Positions 1 to 12,285 of a DNA stretch of 64,000 bases are shown in pieces. The stretch is from contig NC_084463.1 in NCBI RefSeq assembly GCF_027409185.1, positions 46,788,407 through 46,852,406 of the forward strand, in the 5' to 3' direction. The DNA comes from Cynocephalus volans (lineage: Eukaryota > Chordata > Mammalia > Dermoptera > Cynocephalidae). The position numbers were made by a program, and so were the translations under genes. Within the stretch, counting starts at the first letter, position 1; each line of letters opens with the position of its first letter. Under the pieces are notes generated by a model. The model searched no databases, was not told where the DNA came from, and saw nothing but the letters and a program-made list of their open reading frames with translations.

Positions 1-1500
1 ATTTTATGTTGGGGTTGCCAGATTCACCAAATAAAAATACAGGACACAGAGTAAAGTGTAAAATTAAGAAAGACAAATAACTTTTTAGTATAACTGTAAA
101 ATCTTTGCATATTTGCACATAATACTTCTATGTAATATCTAGGGATATATTATATATTTTATATATACATGTAATTCATAATAATTATCTATGAAATGAC
201 TTTCATTATGTAACTGAAATTTATATTTAGCAGACTGTCTTGTGATCTATCTGGTAACACCAGTTCATGGGAACCACGGTCCTCCCCAGTCCAGGCTGAG
301 CACCAGTGCCCTCCAGAGTCTCATCGGAGAAGGATGCACATGATGGAGTAGCAGATACACTCTTTGCTCAGGATGTGATATTCGGTTACAGAGTGGGGCC
401 ATGAGTTAGAGGAAGTGAGCTGGATATACCTTGGGGTGAGAAAAGAAACATTAAAATCTTATCTATGTTACTTTTTCTACTATTTTATTTCATTTTGGTA
501 TATGGCCTATAATATACACAGGGCAATAACAAAATGGTTCAGACATGTAATTATTAAATAATTACACATAAATTAGTGGTTCATGACCAAATATTGTTTT
601 CCTTGCACTAGATGGTGAACTTTAAAATGTAGGGACCATTGTGCATAAATCAATATTATCCTGGTGTTTTCCCAAGTGGAACATGCCAACAGATTTCAAC
701 TGAGCTGAGAGTGCAGATGTATATTGTTGGGATTACCAGTTTTTTGGTTCTGGCAGTTGAGATAAATAAATGAGTTCTTTGCTAAATTAAGCATTTGAAG
801 AAAGAGCAAAAATATATATAAGCATTCCATGTATTTTTGTTCTTTCTTGAAATTCTTAACCTAGCATGTGATAACATATGCTGTTATATATATATGTATA
901 TATGTGTATGTGCTTATTATATATCTATGATATACATAGATACATAAGTCATAAGTGTGGAACAATGTTCTGCTTCAGCTATAATTTTCTGAGGATGACC
1001 CAAGAGCACTTTCTGCTATCTGCATTGCTTTCCATATTTATATTTATGAGCCTGTATAATCTTAAAATCTAATTGAACAGTCTACCATCTAAAAAGAAAT
1101 ATAGTGAATGTGTGGATTTTTTGTGTGTGTCATACAGTTGAATTGTTCTAAGCCATAGATTGGTTTAATCTGATAAAATAATAATGCCTGAATTCAGGGA
1201 AATATCATGATAAAGTGATTTCAGGATCATTCTGTGAACATTTACAAAGGGTTCTGATACAGATATCTCTTGGTTAAGACAAGAGTGGAATTGTCTGCAT
1301 TGGTCTTACACAGGGAGGGATCATTCCTAGGTCTACAATTGGAGTGGCGGGGGAAGGGGAGGAAGGTTGGGGGATAACTGGGTAGGGACACAGGGTACAA
1401 AAGTAATTTCTGGTAATGTGTATGCCCCCAGTATGAATCTGGCTCTCACATTATGGGCAAAAGAGGTGACAATTGGGTTTGTATCTTATGAATATCTAAA
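1..1500. other. AT-rich intergenic DNA, no gene seen
   Basis: No exon-like stretch with splice sites and no conserved protein is visible. Around 870-950 there are TATA/TGTA-type dinucleotide runs that produce a low-complexity open frame, which I do not regard as coding. The more GC-rich piece at 265-440 is unassigned. Confidence 0.6.
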
Positions 1501-1503
1501 ATA

Positions 1504-1665
1504 AAGGAAGGGAGGGAGGGAGGGAGGAAGGAAGGAAAGAAGGAAGGAAGGAAGGGGGAGGGAGGGAGGAAGGAAAGGAAAGAAGGAAGGAAAGGAAGGA
1601 AGGAAGGAAAGGAAGGGAGGGAGGGAGGGAGGAAGGAAGGAAAGGAGGATGGAAGGAAGGAAGGA
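1504..1665. repeat. GGAA/GGGA microsatellite
   Basis: About 160 bases of imperfect GGAA, GGGA and GGAAA units, purine-only on the + strand. The opposite strand reads as a Leu/Pro/Ser-rich frame, an artefact of the repeat. Confidence 0.95.
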
Positions 1666-2620
1666 GTGGAATTGTCTTTACTATTGGAGACCTAAGTATT
1701 TTTAAAGGCATAGGAGGTTATCCTCATAACTGAAGTCTGAAGAAAAGAATCACCATATAAATATTTTGATGCAATCTCGTGGATGTTACAAAGTAGATAA
1801 AAGTACTGCCCTCTTTAAATTGAGAGCAGGGCTTAAGCAATTTCCTTCATTAGATGAATACTGTACATGGGAGGTCTATGGTATAGAAAGTAAACTGGGA
1901 GAGAGCTGGGATTATTTTGAGGAGATACAGTTGGCATAAAGATGTCACACCCTAATCCCCTTATCTTGTGAATATATTAGGGAATGTGGCAAAGTGAAAT
2001 TTAGGTGCAGATAGAATCAAGGTTAATAATCAGCTGACTTTATGATAAGAAGATTAGGCTCCATCATCACGATGCTCATCATGTAAAGACAAGGGTAGTT
2101 AAGTGTAGAGTGTTGATGAAGAAGAGAGAAGTGTCAAAGGATTTGATGTAAGGTAAACCACACCCAACTTTTATTAAAAAATCGTTTTTGGGTGATTCTT
2201 TTCTAATTAGCATGAAATTTACTTCAGTTCATTTTCACAGACAACCATGGTTTATTTTTATATGCACATCACTGCTCTGGTGGCAAGAATTAAATAAAGA
2301 TAGTAAAGCAATGCTCTCTAAACAGTGAATCGCAGGTGCTACAGAAGTATAGATAATGTGCACCCTGCACATGTGTGATTGTGGATGTGTTGGTGATTAA
2401 TGTATATTGAGTATTTGATAGATAAAAGAATATTCAGACTGTACTTTTAAGAATTCATGTAAAAGAAGGTAAATCAGCATAAATGGGTAAAGTTCAAATG
2501 ATGTTGGTGATAATTTTGACTATGGGGTAAATAACATTAGTGATAAGAGGTCTATTTCTTTTTTTCAGATGTTTCTTCTTTGCCAGTAAAATGATCAATT
2601 TCAATTTATATTATTAAAAA
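1666..2620. other. Intergenic DNA, nothing recognised
   Basis: AT-rich sequence lying between the GGAA tract and the vomeronasal receptor remnant. I see no coding exon, RNA gene or clear repeat boundary. Confidence 0.5.
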
Positions 2621-2621
2621 T

Positions 2622-3140
2622 GCCTTTCTTTTCCAAGTTGGCATTGGACTCATAGCCAGCACCTTCATTCTTCTCGTCTGTATCTTCACGCTCTTTCTGG
2701 ATCACAGGCCTAGGCCACTGGTCTGATCACCTGTCACTTGGCCCTCATCCACATAGCAGTGCTAACTACTGCTCACTTTCACCCATGAACTGTATTACAT
2801 ACATGTTTTTACTCTGACAGGATCCAGCAATGTCTCCTTTGAAGGGATCATTCTTCAAGTGCATACATGGTGATTCTCTTGGTCTTACAGTCTAGGCATT
2901 AGAGGTGATCCCAGCATTTCCGTAGTACCAGCCTGTCCCTGAGAATCTTTCCAGAGAAAAGGGCCACCCAGACCATCCTGCTGCTAGTGAGTTTGTTTGT
3001 GGTCATGTACTAGTGGACTTCCTTCCACATTTCATTCTTCTCAACCCTGTTATTGGCCTGTGGCCCTGTCCTCCTGGGTGCCAGAGGCTTGTGATCAATA
3101 TCTGTCACTGTTGGTACTTTGGTGCTGCTCAGTTTTTTTA
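2622..3140 (+). pseudogene. Type-1 vomeronasal receptor (V1R) pseudogene
   Basis: Three translated pieces in different frames match the V1R family (seven-transmembrane pheromone receptors of vomeronasal neurons, single coding exon). At about 2622-2712 a TM1-like stretch contains VGIGLIAS and ends in LDHRPRP. After a frameshift near 2715, LITCHLALIHIAVL is the usual start of TM2. From 2954, [19 protein letters not shown] is a near-textbook V1R TM6 segment, followed directly by an in-frame TAG at 3011. A TM7-like remnant follows to about 3140. Much of TM3-TM5 is unrecognisable, and the span (about 520 bp) is shorter than a normal V1R gene (about 900 bp), so internal sequence has been lost. This is clearly non-functional. 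V1R pseudogenes are common in mammals. The family call is strong because of the TM6 signature; subfamily cannot be given. Confidence 0.8.
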
Positions 3141-3462
3141 AGAGGATAATCAATGTTCTGCAAAATATGCAACAGAAGTTGTATCAATTTTTAACAGCTT
3201 AGAGATAGAAAATATTTGCTGAAAAATAGATTCTTATACTCTCAGTTAAATGTTTACACAGCAAAGAATTTGCTGTTTTATTTAATTAAAATGTGTGAAT
3301 TACTTCTTTTTATATCTAATTACTTTCTGAAGCTGATGCTGCCAAGGAGTATGTGATTCCTTTAGTTCAGTATCCGCCATAAGTGGATATTCCTGTATTG
3401 TGGCTCTCAGTCTTTCATTGTGATTCTCAAACTTTCATACAAGAAAACATTTTTGTTTGTTT

Positions 3463-3548
3463 TTGGTGGCTGGCCATTACAGAGATCAAAACGTGGACCT
3501 TGGTGTTATCAGCATCACACTCTAACCAAGTGAACTAACCAGCCAGCC
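3463..3548 (-). mobile_element. tRNA-Ile-derived SINE fragment (minus strand)
   Basis: The reverse complement reads as one tRNA-Ile-like monomer: ggctggccagttagttcac, then a gatgctgataacaccaagg core that matches the anticodon-arm region of tRNA-Ile, then a decayed B box. A GT-rich tail precedes it on the + strand. Older than the dimeric copies at 33.1 and 52.4 kb. Confidence 0.75.
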
Positions 3549-5740
3549 TTTGAAGTATAATCTTAAGAAGCCTCTATTGGTATCAAATATCACAGTGTTT
3601 TTCCTTGTGAAAGTGTTTAAATTTATCTCACTTTGTAGATTTTCTCTCTCTCACTTCTTATAAGATTTTTTTCCTTTTACCGTTAAAAATCTTGACTATT
3701 ATTTCTGTTAAGGTTTTTAAAACTCTCCTTTGAAATGATGCACTTAAAAATTCAAAGATCTATGTCTGGTTATCTTTTAAAAATTTGTAAATCACCATGT
3801 TTTTGATTATTTTTATTATTATTTTCATTCTATCCAAACAATTAGGTGCGTTTTACTTTTAATCTTCATCTATGTATAATTATATTTGTATTTTATGAAG
3901 TGTCACTTTACTGTTTTAGCTATATTCATTCTGCTCAATATTCTAGTTCACTAAACCTCTCATCATCCTAGTTTAATTTAATAGCTAACCTGTACATTGT
4001 TTATTAACTGGATATGTTTGTATACTGTGTATTTTCTATTTTGCTTTTTTTCAAATATTCTTTTAAATTTTATAGTTTCCAATTTTCACAAAAATTAACA
4101 TTGATTTTCTTTTTTTAAAATTGTATTTGCTTAAAATTTCAAAACATAATCCCAATATGCATAGCTTTTGTGTATATTTTTTTCCAATACTTTGTCCTTA
4201 TTTTCTTGGGTTCATTATAGTTTTTAATCTGGTTCACAATTTTTTGAAATGTCACATTTAGGATGGCTGCAATCACATTATTTTTTTGTTTATTCAGTTT
4301 TCCTGGGGACAAGTTAGAAATCCACATAGATTTGACATCTTTGTGATCAGTCAGTATCTGAAGGAAGGTCTTCTTAGTGTGATTATTCTACATTGTTCTC
4401 TGGATTTACTTCTGCTCCTGTGACGTTCTCATAATTTCCTTTAACTCTGTTTAGCATTTTAAGAATTCTTGAAGCTTCTTGAGGACTTTTAATTGTATAC
4501 ATGAAAAGTTTTGGGAATACATAACATTTTCCCTAAAAGCACAAATATCCACAGGGTACACATGAGTAAAATATTTCATGTAGATATTGTGCAGCACCCA
4601 ACAGCATCTGATGAGACATCCCAAGTTCCTTAATTTGGAACATCCCCTCTCCCAAATATACCATGTGGTGATAACAATTTGTGAGAGGTAATTTATTTTT
4701 CAATAACGAAAAGTTAATTTTAGGTTTTACACAAATTTATAACAGTACCAATGTGGATACAGCCAATTTTACTGTTTTTCTGTTATGTTAAGCTCATATT
4801 CATCCAACTATTTACCTGAATTCAGGGCTTCTGGCTTCAATCAACATCCTTCCTTATTATCATGTCCCCAACTCTAAAAATAATGTGTTTGGATTTTTCA
4901 TTTGATTTATAAATTAATAATATTAGTCTTAAATAAAATTTGCATGTGGCTCGATATTACTTATTGGTTCCAACTTAATTTAAAGTATCTGTTTTTATTT
5001 TATACTGCCTAAAAATGTAACCTGTTAGATTTCTGCTTTCATAAAATTAATAATATTTTAGACCCAAAAGTTGGCTATTTAAATTTTTTCTTCTAATATT
5101 GGAATATAATATGTAACCTCTGCTTACTAGTAAAAAATGCTGTCAATTTTTCTCCATGCCTAATTAGTCAAACTTTGTAATAAAATTATTTGTCATTTTT
5201 AATGTTAATTTAGTTGTATACCAAAACTTTTTATTTCTGTAATGGTAGTAATGTCACTTAATATGATTATAAATGTGTCAGTTTTGTCATTTTCCATGAA
5301 TCTTTTTGTTATACATTTTAAACTCTTAGCTCTAACATTGGGAGGGCTAAGTAAATACTCTGATTTGTCACATTTTATTTGTTTAATTTATTTTTCATTT
5401 ACCAAATTATTTTGTATCTGTTTTTATTAAAATTTGCTTCTCTGATGTGTGTAAAAACTGATTTAAAAACAGAGGTAGGCTAATGTGCTATCTTGATGAA
5501 ATCCGAAGTCGAATGGAATGCTTCACTGTTTTCCTTTAGATTTAATAACTGTTTGACTCACACAATAAATATGAGTATTAAGTACAGTAATTATAGTCAT
5601 ATTCTCCATCCTATATCAGAAGAAACTTTTGGTCATTCATTATTCACACCAAAGCTTCATTCTTTTATGTTGCACTTCCTGAACCTTCTATGACAACAGT
5701 ATAGAAAATTTAGAAACATGGAATATGACACATGAGACAT
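3549..5740. other. Very AT-rich intergenic DNA
   Basis: Long T-rich stretches on the + strand, suggesting decayed LINE sequence in minus orientation, but I cannot place domains. Short open frames at 4139-4327, 5242-5430 and 5493-5693 have no recognisable content. Confidence 0.4.
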
Positions 5741-6560
5741 AACTACTTGATAGGCACAAATTATTGAAGTAAACTTAAGGAATACATATAGTTAGGCCTA
5801 CAACAAGTAAAGAAATTGAAATAATTTTTAAAATCTTTCTACAAAGAAAAACATAGAATTAGATGTCTTGCATGATCAATTCTACAAAATAAGAAGAAGA
5901 ATCAATATTAATTATTCACAACCCCTTTTTTCACAAAAAAAAAAAATGAGGAGAGGACCCTCCTCGGTTCATTCCATGAGATCTATGTTGATATCAGAGC
6001 CAGACAAAAGCATCACATGTAAGGTATGATATGAATGAGCATCCCTAATGAATGCAGACACAGATGTCCTTTAAAAACTTTACCAAACTGTGTCCTGGAA
6101 TATATAAAAATGACCAACACCATGACCAAATTAGAGTATTTCACAAACGCAACGTTGACTTAACATTCAAAAGTCAATTAATACAATACACAGTATAATA
6201 GACTAAAGAACAACAAAAACATTACTTCAATTGACACAAAAATATTTCACATATCGAACATCCATTTATAATAAAATTCCTAGCACATTAGGAATAGGAA
6301 GGAATTTTCTAGACCTGTAAAAGGGTGCCTATATAAAAGTACTGCTAATATCATGCTTAATGGTGAAAGACTAGATGCTTTACCTTAAAGCCTGAGAACA
6401 AATCAATAATGTCCACTTTTATCACTTTATTTAATATAGCCTTAGGGTTCAAAACAATAAAAAAATGGACATTTACAAGAGTTGACATTTTTAACTTTAC
6501 TTTATCATACATTGGTAACCTCTTTACATTTAGAGGCCTCAATGTAGCAAACATTTTATA
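5740..6560 (+). mobile_element. Ancient LINE-1 ORF2 fragment
   Basis: The + strand keeps scattered L1 ORF2-like phrases: a stretch around 6110-6180 about fields of ACC/AAC codons, and at 6355-6420 a motif like the L1 'LNGEK...RPLR/RQGCPLS' block (atgcttaatggtgaaagact). Heavily mutated with many stops. Boundaries are approximate. Confidence 0.5.
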
Positions 6561-7639
6561 TTAAAAGGCTGGAAGTTAGTGGAGAGCAGCATGTATACAC
6601 AGGCCTCTGTCATTGGCCAGTACATCTTTGCAATCGGCAGAGGGTATTTCCTATTGGCCAGATGCAGTGTGTTCCTCCACATTTCCCACTTCTGGTATAG
6701 AGGTCCGCCAGAAGGAAGTCAGGGTAGGGCTGGAATACTCAAATGCCAAGGTGGTTCAGGCTGGGAGGTGGAGTGGGGAGAGGTTCCCAGTGCTTCAAGT
6801 CCTGGGCCTGGACAATAGGCTCCATTGTGGCAGTCCAGGTTTCTGCATGTATGTGTGCATGTGCACGCACGCACGAACAAATGTATGCATACATAATATT
6901 TAACCTTAGATTTCATAGCATCATCCCTACTTCTAGTTAGTAGGAAGTAGAGCAGTTTTCAGCTGAGAAGAAATTTGTGCTTAGAAATGTAGAAAGATAA
7001 TTTTAAATTCAGTACATTCAGTCTTACCCTACAGTTTGTTTACTTTCCTAGTTTCAGAGAAGCCCACCTTTCTCTTCCTATTGAGAAAAAAAGTGTTAAT
7101 ATGGTGTGATTGACCATGTTCCCCATGTAATGTGCTGGGTAGTGGGTAGAGTGATACACTAATTCTAAGTTGTGCTAGAAATTTAACAACTTTTTGTTTT
7201 ACTTTGCCTTGGTATACATATATTTTTATTTCACAAGCTAACTGAAATTTTATATTAGATTCCCAGTGTTGAAGAAATTATAAAAAGATATCAATTTTGC
7301 ATATGTGGAATGATCCCATCTGTTCTGAATATGTCCTTTATCTCATTCTACTTAACAGAAATTACTATATTTTTTCTGATTATTCAGAACTTAAATCCAT
7401 AAACATGTTTTCAGATTAATATAGAATTTGAATTTTTAAAACTGGTTTTTCATTCCTGAGAACATTGCTTTTATAAATATTCAGTCTTGTGAAATATAAA
7501 AATGTATTTCCAGGTAGTTTCTGAATTCTTGAAGCAGGCATTTTGAGGGTAGGTTTACTAAACTGAAAAGATTATGTGACCGTGATGATGTCATTGGGCT
7601 AATCAATGAACACTAAATGGTCACCATCTCTTTAAAAGG
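6561..7639. other. Intergenic, moderately GC-rich start then AT-rich
   Basis: 6560-6850 is GC-richer and open in several frames but shows no known domain and no convincing splice sites. 6850-6890 contains a short CA/TG-type run. The rest shows nothing I can name. Confidence 0.4.
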
Positions 7640-7712
7640 ATGAGGCGGAATGTTTTCCTCTCTGTTCCGAGGTCACCAGGGAGACCACAGTTAGAGGTGG
7701 CAGCTGGAGCAG
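7640..7712 (+). other. Possible 5' untranslated exon of the DIDO1-like locus
   Basis: A GC-richer segment ends in ctggagcag followed by a good donor (gtgaga at 7713). It lies about 2 kb upstream of the next candidate 5' exon on the same strand. No CpG island is present, unlike the promoter of a typical housekeeping gene. This is position-based inference only. Confidence 0.25.
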
Positions 7713-8849
7713 GTGAGAAGGTAGGAGGTGGTAAGCACTGCTCAGGAGGGTGGGCTCTGGGGCAGATGTGCTAGAAAAAGGTAGATATTCAGGTCCTACC
7801 TAGAAATAAAAGCATCTCAAGTGAGTGTTTAGGTGTGACTATTGAAAGAGGATCTGAAGGAGAAATGTTATTTAAGTACACATAGATTAACTGTGCCACA
7901 TTGATGTTTAGTAATTGTAAACATTAGTCTTCTAAAGATTTTCTTAGTTTTTTGATTAAAATGATGACATAGCTACAATATTATGAGTTTTTGAATAGTT
8001 ATATTCATATACAATTTTGTTCAGCCTTTTCACCTTTTGTTCGTGTTTCTCTGCTCTGTGCTGGGTTTTGTTGAGCTGAGTTCACCTCTGAAGCAGGCTT
8101 ATACTTGGAAAGAAGGAGATGTCTGATGGCTGACCTCTGAGCCTTCATCTTCTGTGCCTCTGCCAGCCCTCCTGGGCAAACCCAAGATTGTCCGCTCCTT
8201 CCCGGCCTCTCTAAGTCCCTTCTCTCTGAGTGTACTGGTAATATCTGCCTTTCTGTGATAAAGTCCTTAAAGAGGGTGTTATGTGCTTTTTTCTAACTCC
8301 CCAGATGTATTTGTGGGTAACATAATGTACATTCACATATAAGATCACTTGGAAAGTGTAGTGCCTTTTTATTTTAAAACTACTGATATGTGGCTTTAGT
8401 TACAGTTATTTAAGAGTTATAAAAAATTATTTTTTAATTTTCTTTTAGTATCTCTAGATAAAGTGAGATGTTGAAAATATGAATCCTGTTACTTGTGAAC
8501 AGTGACCAACAACAACGGTGTTGTGAGGCCTGGCTGTCTACTTGAACCAAGAGATTTTGTCAGCTAGGTTTTTGGGGTTTTTTTTGTTTGCTTTTTGTTT
8601 TTTGTTTTGTATTTAGGATTCCAGCAAAAAAAGTATCCAAGCTTTCATTATTGGGTTTGTAATGTATCAGTACTGTTAAATGGTAATAACTAAATTTTAA
8701 CTTAATAAGTTTGTGTCTTCTGTTAATAAAGTGGGATTTATTTGTAAGGAGATTGACATAATGGAACATTCATATTTATTTGAAATATTCTAAACTTTTG
8801 CCTAAAGTTTTCATTTGAAAATCATCTGTTAAGAATTAGGTTTACATGC

Positions 8850-8895
8850 TAACACCAAGGTCAGTGGTTTGGATCCCCTTACCGGCCAGCCACCC
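8850..8895 (+). mobile_element. Partial tRNA-Ile-derived SINE
   Basis: Contains ctaacaccaaggtcagtgg and gatccccttaccggccagcc, the 3' monomer of the same SINE family as at 33.1 kb, followed by an A-rich tail with CAAA units. Confidence 0.75.
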
Positions 8896-8919
8896 AAGAA
8901 ACAAACAAAAAGAATTTGA

Positions 8920-9731
8920 TTCACAGCGTCCCTTTATTCCTCCTACAGAAAGCTTTCCCCACAGAGGCAGGTCCCAGTGGTAGAGGTACTGCTTCCACAT
9001 GCCCTTCTTGGTGCAGGCTCCTCAGACTGCATCTTTAGTAGAAATTCAAAGTGTTATAAGAAAATTGGGACTTGACTTTCTTTTAAAATGTCTATCAAAT
9101 TTACTGCAAGTTTGCTGATTTGTGTAAGCAAAGAAACTGTTTCACAAAAAGTAAAATATTTAGCAAGAATGAATAAACAATTGTAATTTAGCGTTGTATT
9201 ATAATTATCTATTACAAGTATAATGTAGTATACTGTAGTATAGTAACAGCTCTGCTGTATGTACTGATAAGGAGCATGTCTTTGCTTTTTGTGTTATTTC
9301 TCACATTTCAAACCTATGACCTTTTCAGTTCAGCATTGCCTCCTAGATGAGAGCAGCTCAGTGTGATTTGCCCAGTGTCCCCAGCTGGCATGGTAAGCCC
9401 CCCTTTGTGTTGCCACCATCACAGAGGATCCTCTGCACACTACTGGGGGCCTGGGGTTTCCATGCTGATGCAGGGTCAGTGTTGGTGCCTGGTTTAGTTT
9501 AGCCATGTTGGGGCATAAAGGAAGGGGTGTGGTCCATGCCTCACCAGTTTCTGGGTGACTGAGGAGTGTGTGGGTCAGGTTTGCAGTCAGGCAGCACCTA
9601 CAGCTGGATAGGAAACTGGGAAGTGACAACATTTAGATGGAAGCAAAAAGAAAAATTTAGGTTGCAAGTGATCTTAAGTTGTGTGTTTTATGTTTTTAAG
9701 GTTTTCATTTAATACCTGTCTGTTCCCTCAG
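8920..9731. other. Unassigned sequence upstream of the DIDO1-like locus
   Basis: Mixed composition. 9330-9632 is open on the minus strand but matches nothing known and has no gene context. No clear promoter was found. Confidence 0.4.
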
Positions 9732-9808
9732 GTGGAACATCGCAGAAACCAGAATCATTAGCATTTAAATGTGATTAAAGCTGGACAGCTTGGAAAAGAA
9801 TTCTCATG
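9732..9808 (+). other. Probable 5' UTR exon of the DIDO1-like locus
   Basis: A 77-nt segment is bounded by a pyrimidine-rich acceptor (tgttccctcag) and a strong donor (gtatgt at 9809). It has stops in all useful frames, as expected for untranslated sequence. It sits 0.9 kb upstream of the exon holding the start codon. DIDO1 is known to have non-coding 5' exons, which fits. Not confirmed by alignment. Confidence 0.45.
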
Positions 9809-9944
9809 GTATGTACTGTTTTTCAGGTTTTGTTGTTTTAAACAAGAGCAAAAGTTTCACAAACATGATCCTCTAGAACCTATTAGAAAGTGAAAAAAAT
9901 AGAGAAAAGTGTTATACTTTAAAGCTATTGCCTAGGTTCATATT

Positions 9945-10260
9945 TTCTAAGTGTCTCAGTTATCTGTTGCTGTTGACAATATCCCAGAAACTCAGTGTAC
10001 TAAAACAATGCCTGTTTGTTATCTCTCAACGTTGTGGAATCTAAGCAGTGCTTCTCCCACATGGCACCCAAGGGGATCACTCAGAGTTCAGCCAGCAGGA
10101 AGGCTGGTATGGAGGGTCCAAGAGCAGCATCCCTCCTGGTCCTGGGTCAGGGCAGCTAAAGGCCAGGGCTCAGCTGGTCCTCTCCCCTACATGTAATCTC
10201 CAGCAGGGTGGTCTGCAGCCTAGGACTCCAGAGCCAATTAGATGTGGCTAGTCCCCTTGC
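9945..10260. mobile_element. Old interspersed repeat, MaLR-like
   Basis: Begins with agttatctgttgctg..., a common motif of ancient mammalian interspersed repeats, followed by a GC-rich body. A related piece lies at 13715-13930. The exact family is not assigned. Confidence 0.45.
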
Positions 10261-10689
10261 TGGCTGGCTGTCGACCTCACTCTGTGATCATGTCTTTACC
10301 AAACTTGTGCTGGAGCTTATTTCCTTTGTTCCCTGATCCCTGTTTTGTAAAGCCCTGTCCTTAGCAGGTAAATGGCAGCAGGACACATTTGAGTTGCTGA
10401 CTGTTTTTTCCTACCAAACATTACATATGTAACTATTAAAGTTTCTTTAATGAGTCTCCTGAAATCATCTTATGTGCCACACTTCACGTGCCACACTTCA
10501 TGAAACACTGGTCAACAGGGCTTACTTCATGCATAGTCCCACATCTTGTAGGTAGAGGATTGTTCCATTTCATCCTGTTCTTATTTACATTTTGGCAGGT
10601 TGTGCTCCCTCTTGTGTGTGGTTGAGGTTGTGTCATCTTTTTGCTCAGTGGCTTGCTGGTCATGATGTGATTACATTTTCTCATTAGGT

Positions 10690-11525
10690 ATGGAAGGTAA
10701 AGGTGACCTGCGCAGTGAGGACGCACCTGAGATGATCAAACCCACAAGGAAAGCCTTCATCAAAACCAAGGGATTCGGAAGAACAACTGTTGCTAAGCGA
10801 GAGAGTGTGGGAGATGTGGAGGCAGGCTCACAGGGGCAGCAGCCCCCACGGCAGCACAGCCTGGCCTTGGGATGCAGTGGGACGTGGCCACAGTGCACCG
10901 AGCCAGTGGAGGAATCCCTTACAATAGTTCAGTGCCAAGGAAGGAAGAACGCTCATGTCTCCTTTGAAGATTCCAGTGAGCCAATGTCTTGTCCAGTCCC
11001 AGATGTTGAAACTGCCTTGGAAGGGAGGATAGGAAGTACCTCTGAGATGAAAAGTGGCCCCCACTCTGGTTCCTTGAGTGTACAGGAGCGACCTGCCTCT
11101 TCTGGAAAGGCCAGAGGAAGCAAGGAAAAGGAGGACACCTCCGACAATGACAGTGATGGCCTGACTTTGAAGGAGCTTCAGAATCGCCTTTGGAGAAAGC
11201 GAGAGCAAGAGCCACCTGACAGGCCCCTGAATGGCATCCAGAATCACCTAAGAAAGAAGCATCGAGAGGAGAATCCCACAGACACTGTGCATGTCAAGGC
11301 AGGAAATACTGTCGAGAATGCTCTGCCCAGCAAGCAAGAGCCAGAGACTGTCCAGAGGGTTGTGTCCCAGGCAGTGACCGATGACCAAGAGAGTCAGCGG
11401 GAGAGGACAGCAGCTCAGCAAGTGAAAGGTGAAGAGAGCAGGGACTCGGGCAAGCCTAAGCCTGAATGTGAGCTGCACGACCCCAACACCCTGGACTGCA
11501 TGTGTCTCCAGCCTCGTAACAACAG
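10690..11525 (+). CDS. DIDO1: DIDO1-like coding exon c1: N-terminal region and first PHD ligands
   Basis: The ATG at 10690 follows an acceptor (ctcattag, exon from 10688) and matches the DIDO1 start position: MEGKGDL, then IKPTRKAF. The exon gives 278 codons plus 2 nt. Recognisable DIDO1 blocks are the acidic-to-basic stretch DTSDNDSDGLTLKELQNRL followed by RKREQEP, LPSKQEPE, and the end DPNTLDCMCLQPRNNR, which opens the PHD finger (C270 and C272). The basic segment between residues about 55 and 90, rich in Arg/Lys in DIDO1, is largely replaced (GCSGTWPQCTEPVEESLTI). The aromatic residue before the first ligand is Asp269. Donor gtgggt at 11526. Reading on through the donor stays open to 11703, but that tail is intronic. 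Confidence 0.85.
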
Positions 11526-12285
11526 GTGGGTCATGGGAGGACAGGGATGGGCTGCCCCAGCTTTAAAAGAAATCCGGGTGATGAGAATAGTGTTTATATT
11601 TGTTTTGATTTTAAATGTTACAAAGCTAGGCTGGATGAATAATTTGTTTATTCAAAAAAGACGAACTCATCATTATCAAAAAAGGAATGAAAGGCCTGCC
11701 TAGAGCCACCCCTCCCCTGTGGTAGCCACCCAACATGTGGCTGTTTATAGTCAAAGTGATGAGCATGGGAGGAGGTGAGAAGCTCCCTGCCCCCACCCAG
11801 CCATGTGCAGCCAGTGGCTGCCGAGTACCCCACACGTGGTCTCAGTAATCTGTCAGAGAGTGCTCCCATAGACTGTTCCTTGGGAGACAGCGGAGGGCCA
11901 GGTGCAGACTGGTGGAACCCCATTGTGGACATGGGGGCAGCTCAGAGTCTTCGCTAGACTTTGGTGTTAAGGAATCTCTATTGGCTTGTTGGTGGGACAA
12001 AGGCATCACTGCTGTTTTGAGGAGACATATACTGAAGTAGTTAGGGTACAATGCCTGGAAAGCCTATAGCTCACTCCAGCCAAAAAAGGATACACAAATT
12101 TAGTTGAATGTTAGTAAAATCAGTAGAGGGACATATGTGTTCTTTGTTCCGTTCTCTGTACTTTTATGTACATTTGCATTTTCTAAGCAATAGAATGTTA
12201 AAACCTATTGGACTTCTTAATTTGTCAAAAAGTAAGTGTTTGTCCCTCACGTCCCATTCCTAATATCATTATTTTATGATTTCAG

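Noticed and set aside
1496..1711. Minus-strand Pro/Leu/Ser-rich open frame
   Set aside because: Produced by the GGAA microsatellite.
10828..11478. Antisense open frames opposite DIDO1-like exon c1
   Set aside because: Shadows of the GC-rich coding exon; no family match.
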